Assembly (NCBI RefSeq): GCF_003202435.1
Contig: NZ_QJHK01000006.1
Span: 124,001 to 188,000 of the forward strand
Reading direction: 5' to 3'
DNA length: 64,000 nucleotides
Origin: Flavobacterium cheongpyeongense
GTDB lineage: Bacteria > Bacteroidota > Bacteroidia > Flavobacteriales > Flavobacteriaceae
Positions within the stretch are counted from its first letter, which is position 1. Each line of letters begins with the position of its first letter. A program made the translations under genes and the position numbers. Below are positions 44,526 to 53,927 of this stretch, piece after piece. The notes beneath the pieces are model-generated. The model was not told the origin of the DNA. It saw only the letters and a program-made list of their open reading frames with translations, and ran no database searches.

Positions 44526-47500
44526 TTAGAAACGAATAGAAGCTCCTATCGTAACACGTTTTGTTGGCGGAGTACTGGAATTATCCTTTGCAATAGCAAA
44601 TGGATCTCCGGATTTCATAGTTACCTCAGGATCCTGACCTCTATATTTAGTAAAGGTGATTAAATTATCAGCAGTTATGTAACAGCTTAAATCACCCAGT
44701 CTTAACTTTTTGATTAAATTTTTGCTAAAATTATAACTGAAGGTAACGGAACGAAGACGGGCAAAAGAAGCATCTTCAACATAACGGTCTGAACCTAACC
44801 AGTTATAACCAGCTCCATAAACAGCCCTTGGCATATTGGTTACATCACCCGGGTTGCGCCATCTGGATAAAACAGCAGTACTTTGGTTGCTGTATCCATA
44901 CATATTAGTCGTTTTCATATCGGTTTCATTTACAACTTCATAGCCCACTCTGTATGTGAAATAAAGCAATAATCTGAATTGGTTATTAAAAGTTACTGTA
45001 GGACCAAAACCACCGGAGAATTTAGGATTACTATTTCCTAAATAAACGACATCCCGGCTATCAATATTTCCGTCATGGTTTACATCTTCGTATATGGCAT
45101 CACCCGGCTGGAACACATAATTTGTAATTGGATAGTTGAAACGCATAAATACTTCTTCACCATTAGGGCCTACTATGGTATTGCCGCTGGCATCTTTAGC
45201 TTTAGTTGCATTAAGATCTGTATAGACTCCCTTAAAACGGTATCCGTAAAATGAACCGAAAGGATTACCTACCTGCAGAAAACGCTTGTATTCTCCATTT
45301 CTGTCTGTGTTTCCACTCTCACTAGGATAATATTCAGAGATTTCCTTAACAGTATTCTCATTACTTGAAATATTGAAATTAAAATCTACTTTCCATTTAT
45401 TAGATTTGATAGGAGTAGTATTAAGAGCTATTTCGAAGCCTCTGTTCTGTAATGTTCCTACGTTCTGATCCACACTATTGTAGCCCGAAACGCTGCTTAA
45501 TTGAAGATCGTCAAAAATCAGGTCTTCAGTAATGTTTTTGTACAAATCTACATCTAGTGTTACACGGTTTTTGAAAAGTTGTAAGTTGAAACCCAGGTTT
45601 AGACCTTTTAGGGTCTCCCAGCGAAGATTACTCAATTCGATATTAGAAGGGATGACCCCATTGAGACCTAAATACTGAGTGGCATAATTTGAATAGGTGT
45701 TGAAATAAGTGTAATCTGCTTTTGGAGCTCTTCCGGATTCCCCGTAACTCGCCCTGATACTCAAATCGTCAAGAAACGTAATATTTTTCATGAATGATTC
45801 ACCTGAAACTCTCCAGCGACCGGATATTGAAGGGAAAAAACCATATCTGTTTTCGGGACCAAACTTAGAACTTCCGTCTCCACGTACACCTACATTAAGA
45901 ATGTAACGATCTAATAAACCGTATTGTACACTCATTAAGCCACCAACAGTCCTGGCCTGACCATTATTGGTATATAAAAATAATTCAGAATTTTGAGTTC
46001 TTGAAGGAATTGATGGATCTGTCAATACAGACGAAGCTGTATTGGATGTCATGGATCGGTGTGTGGTATACATAAAATCATTGGTCTGCAATGATAATAA
46101 TGTTTGCAAAGTTTGTTTTGCCCCAATATTTGGTGTCCAGATAAAGTTTGTTTTTGTTACAATATTAGATTCGTCACTATCGGCATCAGAGGCTCTGTTT
46201 ACAGTGGTTTCAGTAAAAGGGCGTCCTGTTGCGTTTTGTGGTAAAAATGATTTGGTTTTTGTGCTTTTATAGTCAAATTGTAAATCAAAAGTCGAAATAA
46301 ATATTTTAGGTATAATATCCACATTCACATTAAAATGGGGAGTTATACGATCCTGTACCTGATCGTTCGTAGCGTATTCAGCCATTGCCAGTGGATTATA
46401 AGTACTAGAATAAGTTCCTTGAATATTAAAAGCCGGAGAAAAATAATTTGGTGTAAGGTTTCCCATTTCATCATATTCATAGATACTCATATTTGGCATT
46501 TTAGTGAAGGCTACAGCACGCAAACGGTCTCCATCCTTAGCATCAAAACTATTTACATAATTTCGTTGCGTATTGGTATGCGTATAAGCGATATCGGTTC
46601 TGAATTTAATACGGTCAGAAACGATATAATCTAAATTTAATCTGGCATTTAATCTTTCCAGGCCAGTTCCTACTGTTACTCCTTTTTGTTTGTAGTAACC
46701 AACAGAACTAAAATATCGTGCTTTTTCTCCCCCTCCCTGTAAAGAAAGGTTGTGTTCATGGGTTAAACCTGTTTGCGAAATAGCACCTACCCAGTCTGTA
46801 TTTTGCCCGTAATTTTTATAGTTATAAACATCAATAGGGTCATATTGAAATTCTTTAACTTGATAGGTATTCAATGGTACTCCGTTTCTGTTCATATATT
46901 CTTCAGGAATTAATTGAGAATACTGATCCCCACTTAACATTGGAATAGTAGAAGGCAATTTAGAATAAGTTGATTTATACGTGTAAGAGATTTTAGGAGC
47001 ACTCACGCCTCCACGTTTAGTAGTAATTAATAACACTCCGCTGGCAGCACGTGATCCCCACATTGCAGTTGCAGCTGCATCTTTTAAAACGGTGATGCTT
47101 TCAATATCTGTAGGGGCAATATTCAATAAAGCAGAATAACTTTCTGAATCTGCTGTACCGAAGTTAAAATCATCCGGAACAGCCGTTTCATAAGGCATTC
47201 CATCCACAACAATCAAAGGATCCGAAGATCCGGAAATAGAAGAAGTTCCTCGAATTCTGATTTGCATCCCTGCTCCCGGATCACCACTGGTAGCTGTGAT
47301 GTCTACACCAGCCAGACGTCCTTGTAAGGCTTCATCAATAGTAGGAGCTTGTGTATAGGCTAAATCTGCTGCATTTATAGAAACAGAACTGGTCGTTCTG
47401 TTTCGGTCATCAATTTTCATTAAACCATTGTCAGATTTTTTTGTGCTGGTAACAACTACCTCAGTTAATGATTCTACAGTAGAGACAAGTGCAATTTTAA

Positions 47501-47813
47501 TTGATTCCCTACCTTTAATTTCAATGCGCTGAGACTTATATCCTATTGTAGAAATGAATAATTTATTATTTGGATCTTTAACACGTATGGCAAAATTTCC
47601 ATCAATATCTGTTATGGCACCGGAAACAGTACGGTTTTCAGAATCCTGTTCTGCAATTGTTGCTCCGGGAATGCTTAGTTTATCACTTGAGTCAATAACC
47701 TGACCACGAACTAAAAAAGTTTTATTTGCTTGTTGCGCCAAAGCTGGAAAAGCAGCTAGTAGCACTAGGGCAAAAGTACAACTGTAAAATATATTTGTAA
47801 TTTTTTGTCTCAT
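44526..47813 (-). CDS. SusC/RagA-family TonB-linked outer-membrane protein, second copy
   Basis: 1095 residues. Signal peptide (ALVLLAAFPALAQQ), CarboxypepD_reg-like domain (VRGQVIDSSDKLSIPGATI), plug with PGAGMQIRIRGTSSISGSSDPLI (in part), IVVDGMPYE and ITVLKDAAATAMWGSRAASGVL, then the barrel. Partner of the SusD at 43010. It starts 1 bp after the stop of the large FAS1 gene. Confidence 0.96.
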   Translation of the reverse strand: MRQKITNIFYSCTFALVLLAAFPALAQQANKTFLVRGQVIDSSDKLSIPGATIAEQDSENRTVSGAITDIDGNFAIRVKDPNNKLFISTIGYKSQRIEIKGRESIKIALVSTVESLTEVVVTSTKKSDNGLMKIDDRNRTTSSVSINAADLAYTQAPTIDEALQGRLAGVDITATSGDPGAGMQIRIRGTSSISGSSDPLIVVDGMPYETAVPDDFNFGTADSESYSALLNIAPTDIESITVLKDAAATAMWGSRAASGVLLITTKRGGVSAPKISYTYKSTYSKLPSTIPMLSGDQYSQLIPEEYMNRNGVPLNTYQVKEFQYDPIDVYNYKNYGQNTDWVGAISQTGLTHEHNLSLQGGGEKARYFSSVGYYKQKGVTVGTGLERLNARLNLDYIVSDRIKFRTDIAYTHTNTQRNYVNSFDAKDGDRLRAVAFTKMPNMSIYEYDEMGNLTPNYFSPAFNIQGTYSSTYNPLAMAEYATNDQVQDRITPHFNVNVDIIPKIFISTFDLQFDYKSTKTKSFLPQNATGRPFTETTVNRASDADSDESNIVTKTNFIWTPNIGAKQTLQTLLSLQTNDFMYTTHRSMTSNTASSVLTDPSIPSRTQNSELFLYTNNGQARTVGGLMSVQYGLLDRYILNVGVRGDGSSKFGPENRYGFFPSISGRWRVSGESFMKNITFLDDLSIRASYGESGRAPKADYTYFNTYSNYATQYLGLNGVIPSNIELSNLRWETLKGLNLGFNLQLFKNRVTLDVDLYKNITEDLIFDDLQLSSVSGYNSVDQNVGTLQNRGFEIALNTTPIKSNKWKVDFNFNISSNENTVKEISEYYPSESGNTDRNGEYKRFLQVGNPFGSFYGYRFKGVYTDLNATKAKDASGNTIVGPNGEEVFMRFNYPITNYVFQPGDAIYEDVNHDGNIDSRDVVYLGNSNPKFSGGFGPTVTFNNQFRLLLYFTYRVGYEVVNETDMKTTNMYGYSNQSTAVLSRWRNPGDVTNMPRAVYGAGYNWLGSDRYVEDASFARLRSVTFSYNFSKNLIKKLRLGDLSCYITADNLITFTKYRGQDPEVTMKSGDPFAIAKDNSSTPPTKRVTIGASIRF

Positions 47814-47814
47814 T

Positions 47815-50019
47815 TTATTGTTGATATGTAAGATAGTTATCTACTAAATGAATTAAAGATCTGTCTGCCAGATTATTGCTTTGTGCAGGTATGTAATGAG
47901 CCCAGTTTAAATACGAATCCCTGAAAGACAAAGTCCCTGGAGTACTTTGAACCAGAACATAGATTTTTTCGCCAAAACCATCTTTTTTTAGCGTTTCAAA
48001 CTCCCCGGTTGTCAATCCATCATCAGAAGCTGTTTTATTTACTAAAATATGAGCTTTAATAAAGTCTGTAACTAAATCCTTATCAGGTTGAAGAGTTGGT
48101 GAAACAGATGTAGGTAAGGCACCTTTTGTTACTGCCTTTGCAATTGCAGCATTATTTGGGATTACAAAAGTGTAAGAAGTCCCTAACTCAACTCCCTGAA
48201 TTTTACCCGTAACAGCATCATACAGAGAAGAATTTTTGAGGTAATTAAAGAAAGAAAGATACTGAGAATTAGCCGTTTCAGATAAGCGTTTTATTTTTAA
48301 TCCCTGCATTTCCTCACTATACTGAAGTAAATTATCAACATAATACGTTCTGCCATTTTGCTGATCTTCGTAACCAACAATTCCAACTGGCACACCACCT
48401 GTTACTTCATTTCCTGCAGCATATAATTTATTGTTGTTCCATTTGATATATTCACCAGGCAGGTCAATATCTCCTGAACGAATAATTCCTGAGCCGGACA
48501 AATCATTTAACTCCCCGTTTGGAGTTTGTACTATTCCATTATACAGGATACGCAATAAACGGGCGCGGGCAATGGCACTTGTGGCAGATGCTCCCCCAAC
48601 TGCGGGATTAACATATGTCCATGTTGAAAGAGTGGCATTATATCCAAATCCCATCTCCGTAAGTTTCGCATCCGACGGTAAGAACAGGGTATATTTTGTA
48701 TTGATATTACTAATCATTTCCTTTAGTCCGGACCCATCATTCATTATTCTGGTAGCCATAGTAAATTTTGGATCTAAATATGCCGAAGTATAAACACTGT
48801 AAAACAAATTCGATTTTTGAATTTTATTAGTACCGTAAAAGAATCCGTTGCTGAGTATTTTAGCTTCAACAATGTCACTATTAAAATTAAATCTTAAATT
48901 TTCGTTCAGAGCATTGCTGTAAGCGGGTCCTTTAGATGGCCAAACAGCATTTTGAACCATATGGGCATTAATAAAATCCCGAAAAATGTATTGTGGAAGT
49001 ACATTTAGGGAAGTATAATTTTTGAGTAATACCTTGTCTATAAATTCTTGTAAAGGTCCATTTTCAGGAACTAACATCGTATAAAAATCACTTTGACCGT
49101 CATTATCAGCCTGTTTTAAATAATTCTCATTATTTGGAGAAAATGACAAAGTAGGATCATAAAATTTAATGTAAACATTATCTGATTTTCCAGTGTAATT
49201 ACGATATGTGTTTGTAACATCCTGATTAAAGTAGTAAGAAACCAGTCCATGATCTTCCAGTAATTCACGAAACTTACTATATTTTGGGTTTTGTTGTAAA
49301 TATTGCTCAAGTGTTGGTAACGGAAGATTTACTTTATTAACTTCATGAATAATTCCATTTTCAGCAACAATATCAGCTTGGGTAACTTTAGAATCCATAA
49401 CATTAAATCCGGAGTATTGCGCATTAGGATAGAAATAATTAAAATCGACAGCACTTAAGCTTTTTGCTGCGAAATGCTCATCTGTAAAATAACTGATATA
49501 TTTATTGTTGTTGTCTCCAATAGCATAAGCTCCATTACGATTGGCACCCACGATCACTTTAGATTCTCCATTAATTGTTTTATTTACGAATCCGTCATAA
49601 TACGCAGTCCTTCTTCTAAAAGCATTATCAGTTACCCATCCTGTTGCAGATTGGTAGTCTGACAGCTGCTCGGTACGGAAGGCATTGTATATAAGGGCAT
49701 ATCTGACAATTTTTGCTGCAGTTTCAGCATCAATTTTATTTACATCTGTTATTCCTTGTTCCTGAAAATACTTAGTAAAAGCCTCGTCATTAGGTGCCAT
49801 CATAGTCCAATAACCTGCTTTGCCTAAAATGTCTTTATATCCGGCTTTTTCTATTAAAACCAAAAGATTTTTAAAATTCCCAAGGGATTCAAGTCGCTGG
49901 TAGATAGGAGGTTCCAGGGAGTCTGGTCGCTCATAGTAATCATCATAAGCATCCTTGCTGCAACTTGACAGAAGGATTAAAAATGAAAAGACAAGTAATT
50001 GGTGTATTTTTTTCTTCAT
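47815..50019 (-). CDS. Fasciclin (FAS1) multi-domain lipoprotein, 734 residues
   Basis: Lipobox LSSC (SCSKDAYDDYYERP). At least three, probably four FAS1 domains in tandem: one with GYWTMMAPNDEAF and ENGIIHEVNKV; two with FYTMLVPENGPLQEF and YTLFLPSDAKLTEMGF; and a last one with YTFVIPNNAAIAKAV ending SLIHLVDNYL. This is the first gene of the operon, unlike typical loci where SusC comes first, so the FAS1 protein may be made in the largest amount. Confidence 0.9.
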   Translation of the reverse strand: MKKKIHQLLVFSFLILLSSCSKDAYDDYYERPDSLEPPIYQRLESLGNFKNLLVLIEKAGYKDILGKAGYWTMMAPNDEAFTKYFQEQGITDVNKIDAETAAKIVRYALIYNAFRTEQLSDYQSATGWVTDNAFRRRTAYYDGFVNKTINGESKVIVGANRNGAYAIGDNNNKYISYFTDEHFAAKSLSAVDFNYFYPNAQYSGFNVMDSKVTQADIVAENGIIHEVNKVNLPLPTLEQYLQQNPKYSKFRELLEDHGLVSYYFNQDVTNTYRNYTGKSDNVYIKFYDPTLSFSPNNENYLKQADNDGQSDFYTMLVPENGPLQEFIDKVLLKNYTSLNVLPQYIFRDFINAHMVQNAVWPSKGPAYSNALNENLRFNFNSDIVEAKILSNGFFYGTNKIQKSNLFYSVYTSAYLDPKFTMATRIMNDGSGLKEMISNINTKYTLFLPSDAKLTEMGFGYNATLSTWTYVNPAVGGASATSAIARARLLRILYNGIVQTPNGELNDLSGSGIIRSGDIDLPGEYIKWNNNKLYAAGNEVTGGVPVGIVGYEDQQNGRTYYVDNLLQYSEEMQGLKIKRLSETANSQYLSFFNYLKNSSLYDAVTGKIQGVELGTSYTFVIPNNAAIAKAVTKGALPTSVSPTLQPDKDLVTDFIKAHILVNKTASDDGLTTGEFETLKKDGFGEKIYVLVQSTPGTLSFRDSYLNWAHYIPAQSNNLADRSLIHLVDNYLTYQQ

Positions 50020-50560
50020 TTCTGGTTAGTTTATTATAGTTGAAAGGCTAGTTAGTTTTAACTTTTTTTTAGTAAATATTGATATGTCAAACGTAAAAGG
50101 TTATGTTGCTAATTCTATCCTGTACTATCCTGCTTTTTTTATTATGTGTTTTTATTGTTTGAATTAAATATTGATACTATAATATATGTGTTAATATTTT
50201 ATAAATACATAAAATATAGGATTTGTGAGGGATTGAATCAAGCTTGATATAAGGGGGAAGAGATAATTAACACATAAAAAAAAACTATTTATTTAACAAA
50301 AAAAGGTTAAAAATAATAGTTAAATTCATGATTAATAAAAAGATGAGGTCTTCTTTTTTAATGAAAATCAGGATGCAATCTCTGTGTTAATGCAATGAAA
50401 AAATGAAGTTGTTTTTTAAGTTTAAGAAATAATTGTAACTATTTTACAAACGGGGGCATTTTAACATTTTTTATGTTAAATAAGTTAATTAAAATAAAGA
50501 ATTGCATGTAGCTTCTGAAAATTCTGGTATGGTATATTTTTTATATTAATTACAAAAGCT
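50020..50560. promoter_or_regulatory. Promoter region of the SusCD/FAS1 operon
   Basis: An exact minus-strand -7 element TACGTTTG (50095 down to 50088) would start the message about 60 bases before the first ATG; no good TTG is seen at -33, suggesting a need for an activator. About 100 bp further upstream is the inverted repeat ATATTTTAT-6-ATAAAATAT (50194-50217), a possible operator, though its AT content makes chance likely. The rest of the region is AT-rich and without genes. Confidence 0.5.
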
Positions 50561-50739
50561 ATGGAGAATACGCTCCCTCTTTTAAAGAATAAAGATGTAA
50601 CAGAAACAATTCAACAGATCATGGTTAATGCTGAACTCATTGTTAGTGAATTTTGATTAAAAAAATAACAAGTTTTGAGATTATATTAAATAGAATCTCT
50701 AATTTTATTGTTAATCCTGAACTTCAGGAGATAATTTAA
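50561..50739 (+). pseudogene. Short frameshifted gene remnant
   Basis: ATG at 50561 opens 31 codons (MENTLPLLKNKDVTETIQQ...) to a stop at 50656. The reading continues sensibly in another frame (50653-50739, IKKITSFEIILNRISNF...NPELQEII). The two pieces together give an amphipathic ~60-residue peptide. Family unknown. Confidence 0.3.
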
Positions 50740-50792
50740 AAGAAGTAAAACCCCAGTGTTTTCATGAACCAGATTAATAATGATTTGATTAA

Positions 50793-51287
50793 TTATTTCA
50801 AAAGAATCATTTTAGTTTCTGAGTTAAAATTAACTTCTATGGAGTCTTTGTATTTTTTTTTGACGATAATGCCATTTTGAGGTTCATTAAGTTTTAATTT
50901 GTATAATTTAGAATCTATTTTCAGTAATACTAATTCCCTATCTTTCGATTTTAGGTATCCATAATATTGCAGTGTAGGCCAGCTAAGATTTGACTTAGGT
51001 TTTTGAACCGTCTGAACCGTTGTTTTTTTAATAAGAGTATAATGGGGTGGTTTTTGGATAGCAACAGTATTCTGAAATTGTTTATTCAGAAAGGGATCCC
51101 GATTTATTTTTTCCAGATCAAATGTATCTTTATTGATTTGTTTAATTGATGCATTGTACTTTTGATCCTGTGTTGCATTAATAATTTTACTGTCTGAAAA
51201 CTGGCGGTACAGTGTTCTGTAGCCAATAGTGCCCCATAGTCCTAAGACAAACAGAATAAGTATTATATTAATTTTCTTTTTCGCCAT
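50793..51287 (-). CDS. GspC/PilP-like inner-membrane protein of the T2SS-like operon
   Basis: 164 residues: one N-terminal membrane helix (about 5-23, INIILILFVLGLWGTIGY), a linker with NRDPFLNKQF, and a small beta domain (LQYYGYLKSKDRELVLLKID...) that resembles the HR domain of GspC or PilP, which contacts the secretin. The NRDPF motif followed by a compact beta domain is characteristic of PilP/GspC-type proteins. Last gene of the operon; assignment is by layout, not strong homology. Confidence 0.65.
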   Translation of the reverse strand: MAKKKINIILILFVLGLWGTIGYRTLYRQFSDSKIINATQDQKYNASIKQINKDTFDLEKINRDPFLNKQFQNTVAIQKPPHYTLIKKTTVQTVQKPKSNLSWPTLQYYGYLKSKDRELVLLKIDSKLYKLKLNEPQNGIIVKKKYKDSIEVNFNSETKMILLK

Positions 51288-51288
51288 T

Positions 51289-52239
51289 TTAATTTAAAGT
51301 AAATTTAAATGCAGCACTGTTAGTACCAACATTCCCTGCTCCATCGATAGCTCTTACTCTCCAATAATATATTCCTGTAGCTGTAAATGTTTTTTGAAGT
51401 GTTGTTGAATTACTGTTTTGTGTTTGAACATTAGTATTAAAATCACTATCATTTGCAAATTCTACTATATAGGAAACGGGAGATTTAGAAATACCGATAT
51501 CTGTAGCGATACTCCAGGTAAATGTAATATTCAGATTTGATGTTTGTTTAAAATCGTCTGTAGGTGATGTATTTTTTGGCTGATTAGGAATTGTGGTGTC
51601 AATATTAAATTTGCGTGAAGCATACTTTTTAGTTTCACTTTCATCATTTTTGGCTGTTAATTGCCATTCGTAACTGCCTTCTTCTAAAGAGGTTAAATCC
51701 AGCGTTAATGACTTTACAGTCAAATCAGGTTTGGCATATACTTCAAGACCAGTTGTTGCGTTGACGATTTTCAAGTTATAAGTAGTCGCATTTGCAAGTA
51801 ATTCCCAAACAAGAGGAATGTTGATGTGATTAAAAAATTTATTGTTTTCGGGACTCGATAAAACAACTTTTTGGTTGGTTAAATCATCAGGAATAACGGT
51901 TGAAAAATTAGAGTTAGATGAGTAAAGAGATTCATAAGCATAATTTTCTCCTCTTACACTCCAGCTATAACTTCCTGTCTCTAAGGGTAAGGTTAAATTG
52001 GTACTGGCAGTTAATGAATCAAGTAATAAAATCTCGTCTTCATATATTTGAATCCTATATTTATCAGCTCCTTTAAGGCTTGACCATTTAAAATTCACAA
52101 CATTACTTTCTATGGTTGTATTTTCTGTTGGGGAAATAAGCTGAACAGTATTGTCACTGATGTCTTCTTCAAGGATATCATCACACGAATAAGTAAGGAT
52201 TGATAATGCAATCAACAGTAATTTATTTATTGTTTTCAT
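51289..52239 (-). CDS. Lipoprotein with three fibronectin/Ig-like domains
   Basis: 316 residues. Lipobox TYSC with Cys19. Three beta-sandwich domains at about 33-115, 123-214 and 217-316, each opening with the same phrase (QLISPTENTTIES, VLSSPENNKFF, NTSPTDDFKQT) and containing a YRIQI/YNLKI/YIVEF strand and Y.W.V/W.L strands. It lies between the GspM- and GspC-like genes. It could be an outer-membrane accessory of the secretin, in place of a pilotin (inference). Confidence 0.75.
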   Translation of the reverse strand: MKTINKLLLIALSILTYSCDDILEEDISDNTVQLISPTENTTIESNVVNFKWSSLKGADKYRIQIYEDEILLLDSLTASTNLTLPLETGSYSWSVRGENYAYESLYSSNSNFSTVIPDDLTNQKVVLSSPENNKFFNHINIPLVWELLANATTYNLKIVNATTGLEVYAKPDLTVKSLTLDLTSLEEGSYEWQLTAKNDESETKKYASRKFNIDTTIPNQPKNTSPTDDFKQTSNLNITFTWSIATDIGISKSPVSYIVEFANDSDFNTNVQTQNSNSTTLQKTFTATGIYYWRVRAIDGAGNVGTNSAAFKFTLN

Positions 52240-52747
52240 AGTTTTGAAAAATCATTTTTAGATGTAAAATTTCAGATTTGTTATTTTTTTTTATAGTGTA
52301 AAAATTCATACTTACAATTCTGGAAAGATTAAATTTCTTTTCAAAATCATAGGCGAGAGAGAGCAGTTGATTACTGTTTCCGGTTACATCCAGCTGATTG
52401 GTAATAATATGATAATCATCTTCAGGAAAATCGTGTATAGGTTTTAGGTCACTTATGGAAACGCCAGGGGCATTTTCTGAGGCAAAACTTACTATGCCTT
52501 GCTGTACCATTTCTTTGGTCGTTCCTTCTTTGCCAATGATTTTATCTAAATAGGCAATATCTTTGGTTAAACCATCTGTGTTCTTTGCTTTTTTGTTGAT
52601 GTCATCAGCTTTTTTTGATAGTGTTCGATATTCGTGAACTACATCAAATAAAGTATGAAATGATCTTTTGTAGGCTGTTATGGACAGAATACAAAATAGC
52701 ACACCTAAGGCATAAAATTTTTGTTTATACGAATAGTTTTCAAACAT
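52223..52747 (-). CDS. GspM/PilO-like inner-membrane protein
   Basis: 174 residues: an N-terminal membrane helix (about 11-28, YALGVLFCILSITAY), a helical coiled region rich in K/D, then a ferredoxin-like domain (MVQQGIVSFASENAPGVSISDL ... NQLDVTGNSNQLLSLAYDFE) as in PilO/GspM. It overlaps the genes on both sides by 8-17 bp. Position next to the L-like gene fits the GspL-GspM pair. Confidence 0.72.
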   Translation of the reverse strand: MFENYSYKQKFYALGVLFCILSITAYKRSFHTLFDVVHEYRTLSKKADDINKKAKNTDGLTKDIAYLDKIIGKEGTTKEMVQQGIVSFASENAPGVSISDLKPIHDFPEDDYHIITNQLDVTGNSNQLLSLAYDFEKKFNLSRIVSMNFYTIKKNNKSEILHLKMIFQNYENNK

Positions 52748-53927
52748 CTTTCAGGGTTATTTTTATTTCAAAAACGGATTTGTTTTTCTTGTCTTTTTTT
52801 AAGCTGATAATTTCAAAGCGTTGTAACCAGTTCATCTTTTTTAAATCGTCCAGCCAGTTATTAAAGGACTCTTCCTGAAAAGTTTCTCCTCTTATGATAA
52901 TGGTTTTGGTTTCAAAAAAAGCTTTTTTATTTTCTTTGTATTCTTCTTTTAGCGGAATGATATTTAATTCATTTAAAGAAATATTTGAGGGTATCGATTT
53001 GATGATTTCGTACCCGTAGTAAGAAAGAAATTTAGAGGATAAAACTCCTGACTCTTTTAATATGTTGAGTTTTCTTTCTTTTTGGGCTTCTAAATCCAAT
53101 ATCAATTGATAGGACTGGTTTGAGTATACGGTCTGTAGATTCAATTCGGAATTTTTTGTTCCATAATACTGAATCATAAAATAACTGATTAATAGTGTTG
53201 TTAGAAAACCAGCTAATATTGCTACTCCAAAATATCCAAAAGCTTTCTTATAAATTAATTCTTCGCTGTTTAAAGTTGAGTTTGTTGTTTTTGAAACTTC
53301 TTTTGGTTTAACAAAAAAATGAATAATAGCACCATATAAAGGTAAAAAGGTATTGGAAACAGTTTCATCGGCAATCTTGTAATTTATTGTTTTAACCTCT
53401 TCATTTTGTTTACTGAAACTAAGAAGCCTTTCATTTTCAAATTCTAATCGTAAATCATTTGAAAATAAGGTATCTTTTTTTAGAACATTATTAAGTAAGG
53501 CTGATAAAAAAGAACCAATGTAAACATCAATCACCTGAAAACCTTTTTTTTGAAATTTTGAAATGGTTTCCTCAACAATGTTTTTTCTGCAGAAACTGAT
53601 GAAATTAGATTTAAGTCCTTTTAAATCAGTAAAATAAATGGCGTTATGGTCAATATTTTTTTGCCAGTTTACATCTGTTTCATTATTATAATCGATTTCC
53701 TTATTCAGGACGCCTTTGCCTTCTACGACAATTAAAAGAGGCAGTTTTTTATCTGCGGCTCTGCTCAGTTCTTCAAGGGTTTCAAAAGTTTGTTTATCGA
53801 CTATAGAAATCTTGTTTGCTTTTTTTTTAATAGTCAGCAAATTATAAATATCATAATCTTCTTTTTTGATTACACCAACAACATTTAAGTCGTTTATTTT
53901 TATGAATTTAGATAGAGTTGCTAACAT
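52740..53927 (-). CDS. GspL/PilM-PilN-like inner-membrane protein
   Basis: 395 residues. A cytoplasmic N-terminal part of ~230 residues (actin-like PilM/GspL fold expected), one membrane helix near 233-255 (FGVAILAGFLTTLLISYFMI), and a periplasmic ferredoxin-like part with FLSYYGYEIIKSIPSNISLNEL as in PilN. This is the architecture of GspL, which joins the E ATPase to the membrane platform. It overlaps the secretin gene by 1 bp. Confidence 0.72.
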   Translation of the reverse strand: MLATLSKFIKINDLNVVGVIKKEDYDIYNLLTIKKKANKISIVDKQTFETLEELSRAADKKLPLLIVVEGKGVLNKEIDYNNETDVNWQKNIDHNAIYFTDLKGLKSNFISFCRKNIVEETISKFQKKGFQVIDVYIGSFLSALLNNVLKKDTLFSNDLRLEFENERLLSFSKQNEEVKTINYKIADETVSNTFLPLYGAIIHFFVKPKEVSKTTNSTLNSEELIYKKAFGYFGVAILAGFLTTLLISYFMIQYYGTKNSELNLQTVYSNQSYQLILDLEAQKERKLNILKESGVLSSKFLSYYGYEIIKSIPSNISLNELNIIPLKEEYKENKKAFFETKTIIIRGETFQEESFNNWLDDLKKMNWLQRFEIISLKKDKKNKSVFEIKITLKDV

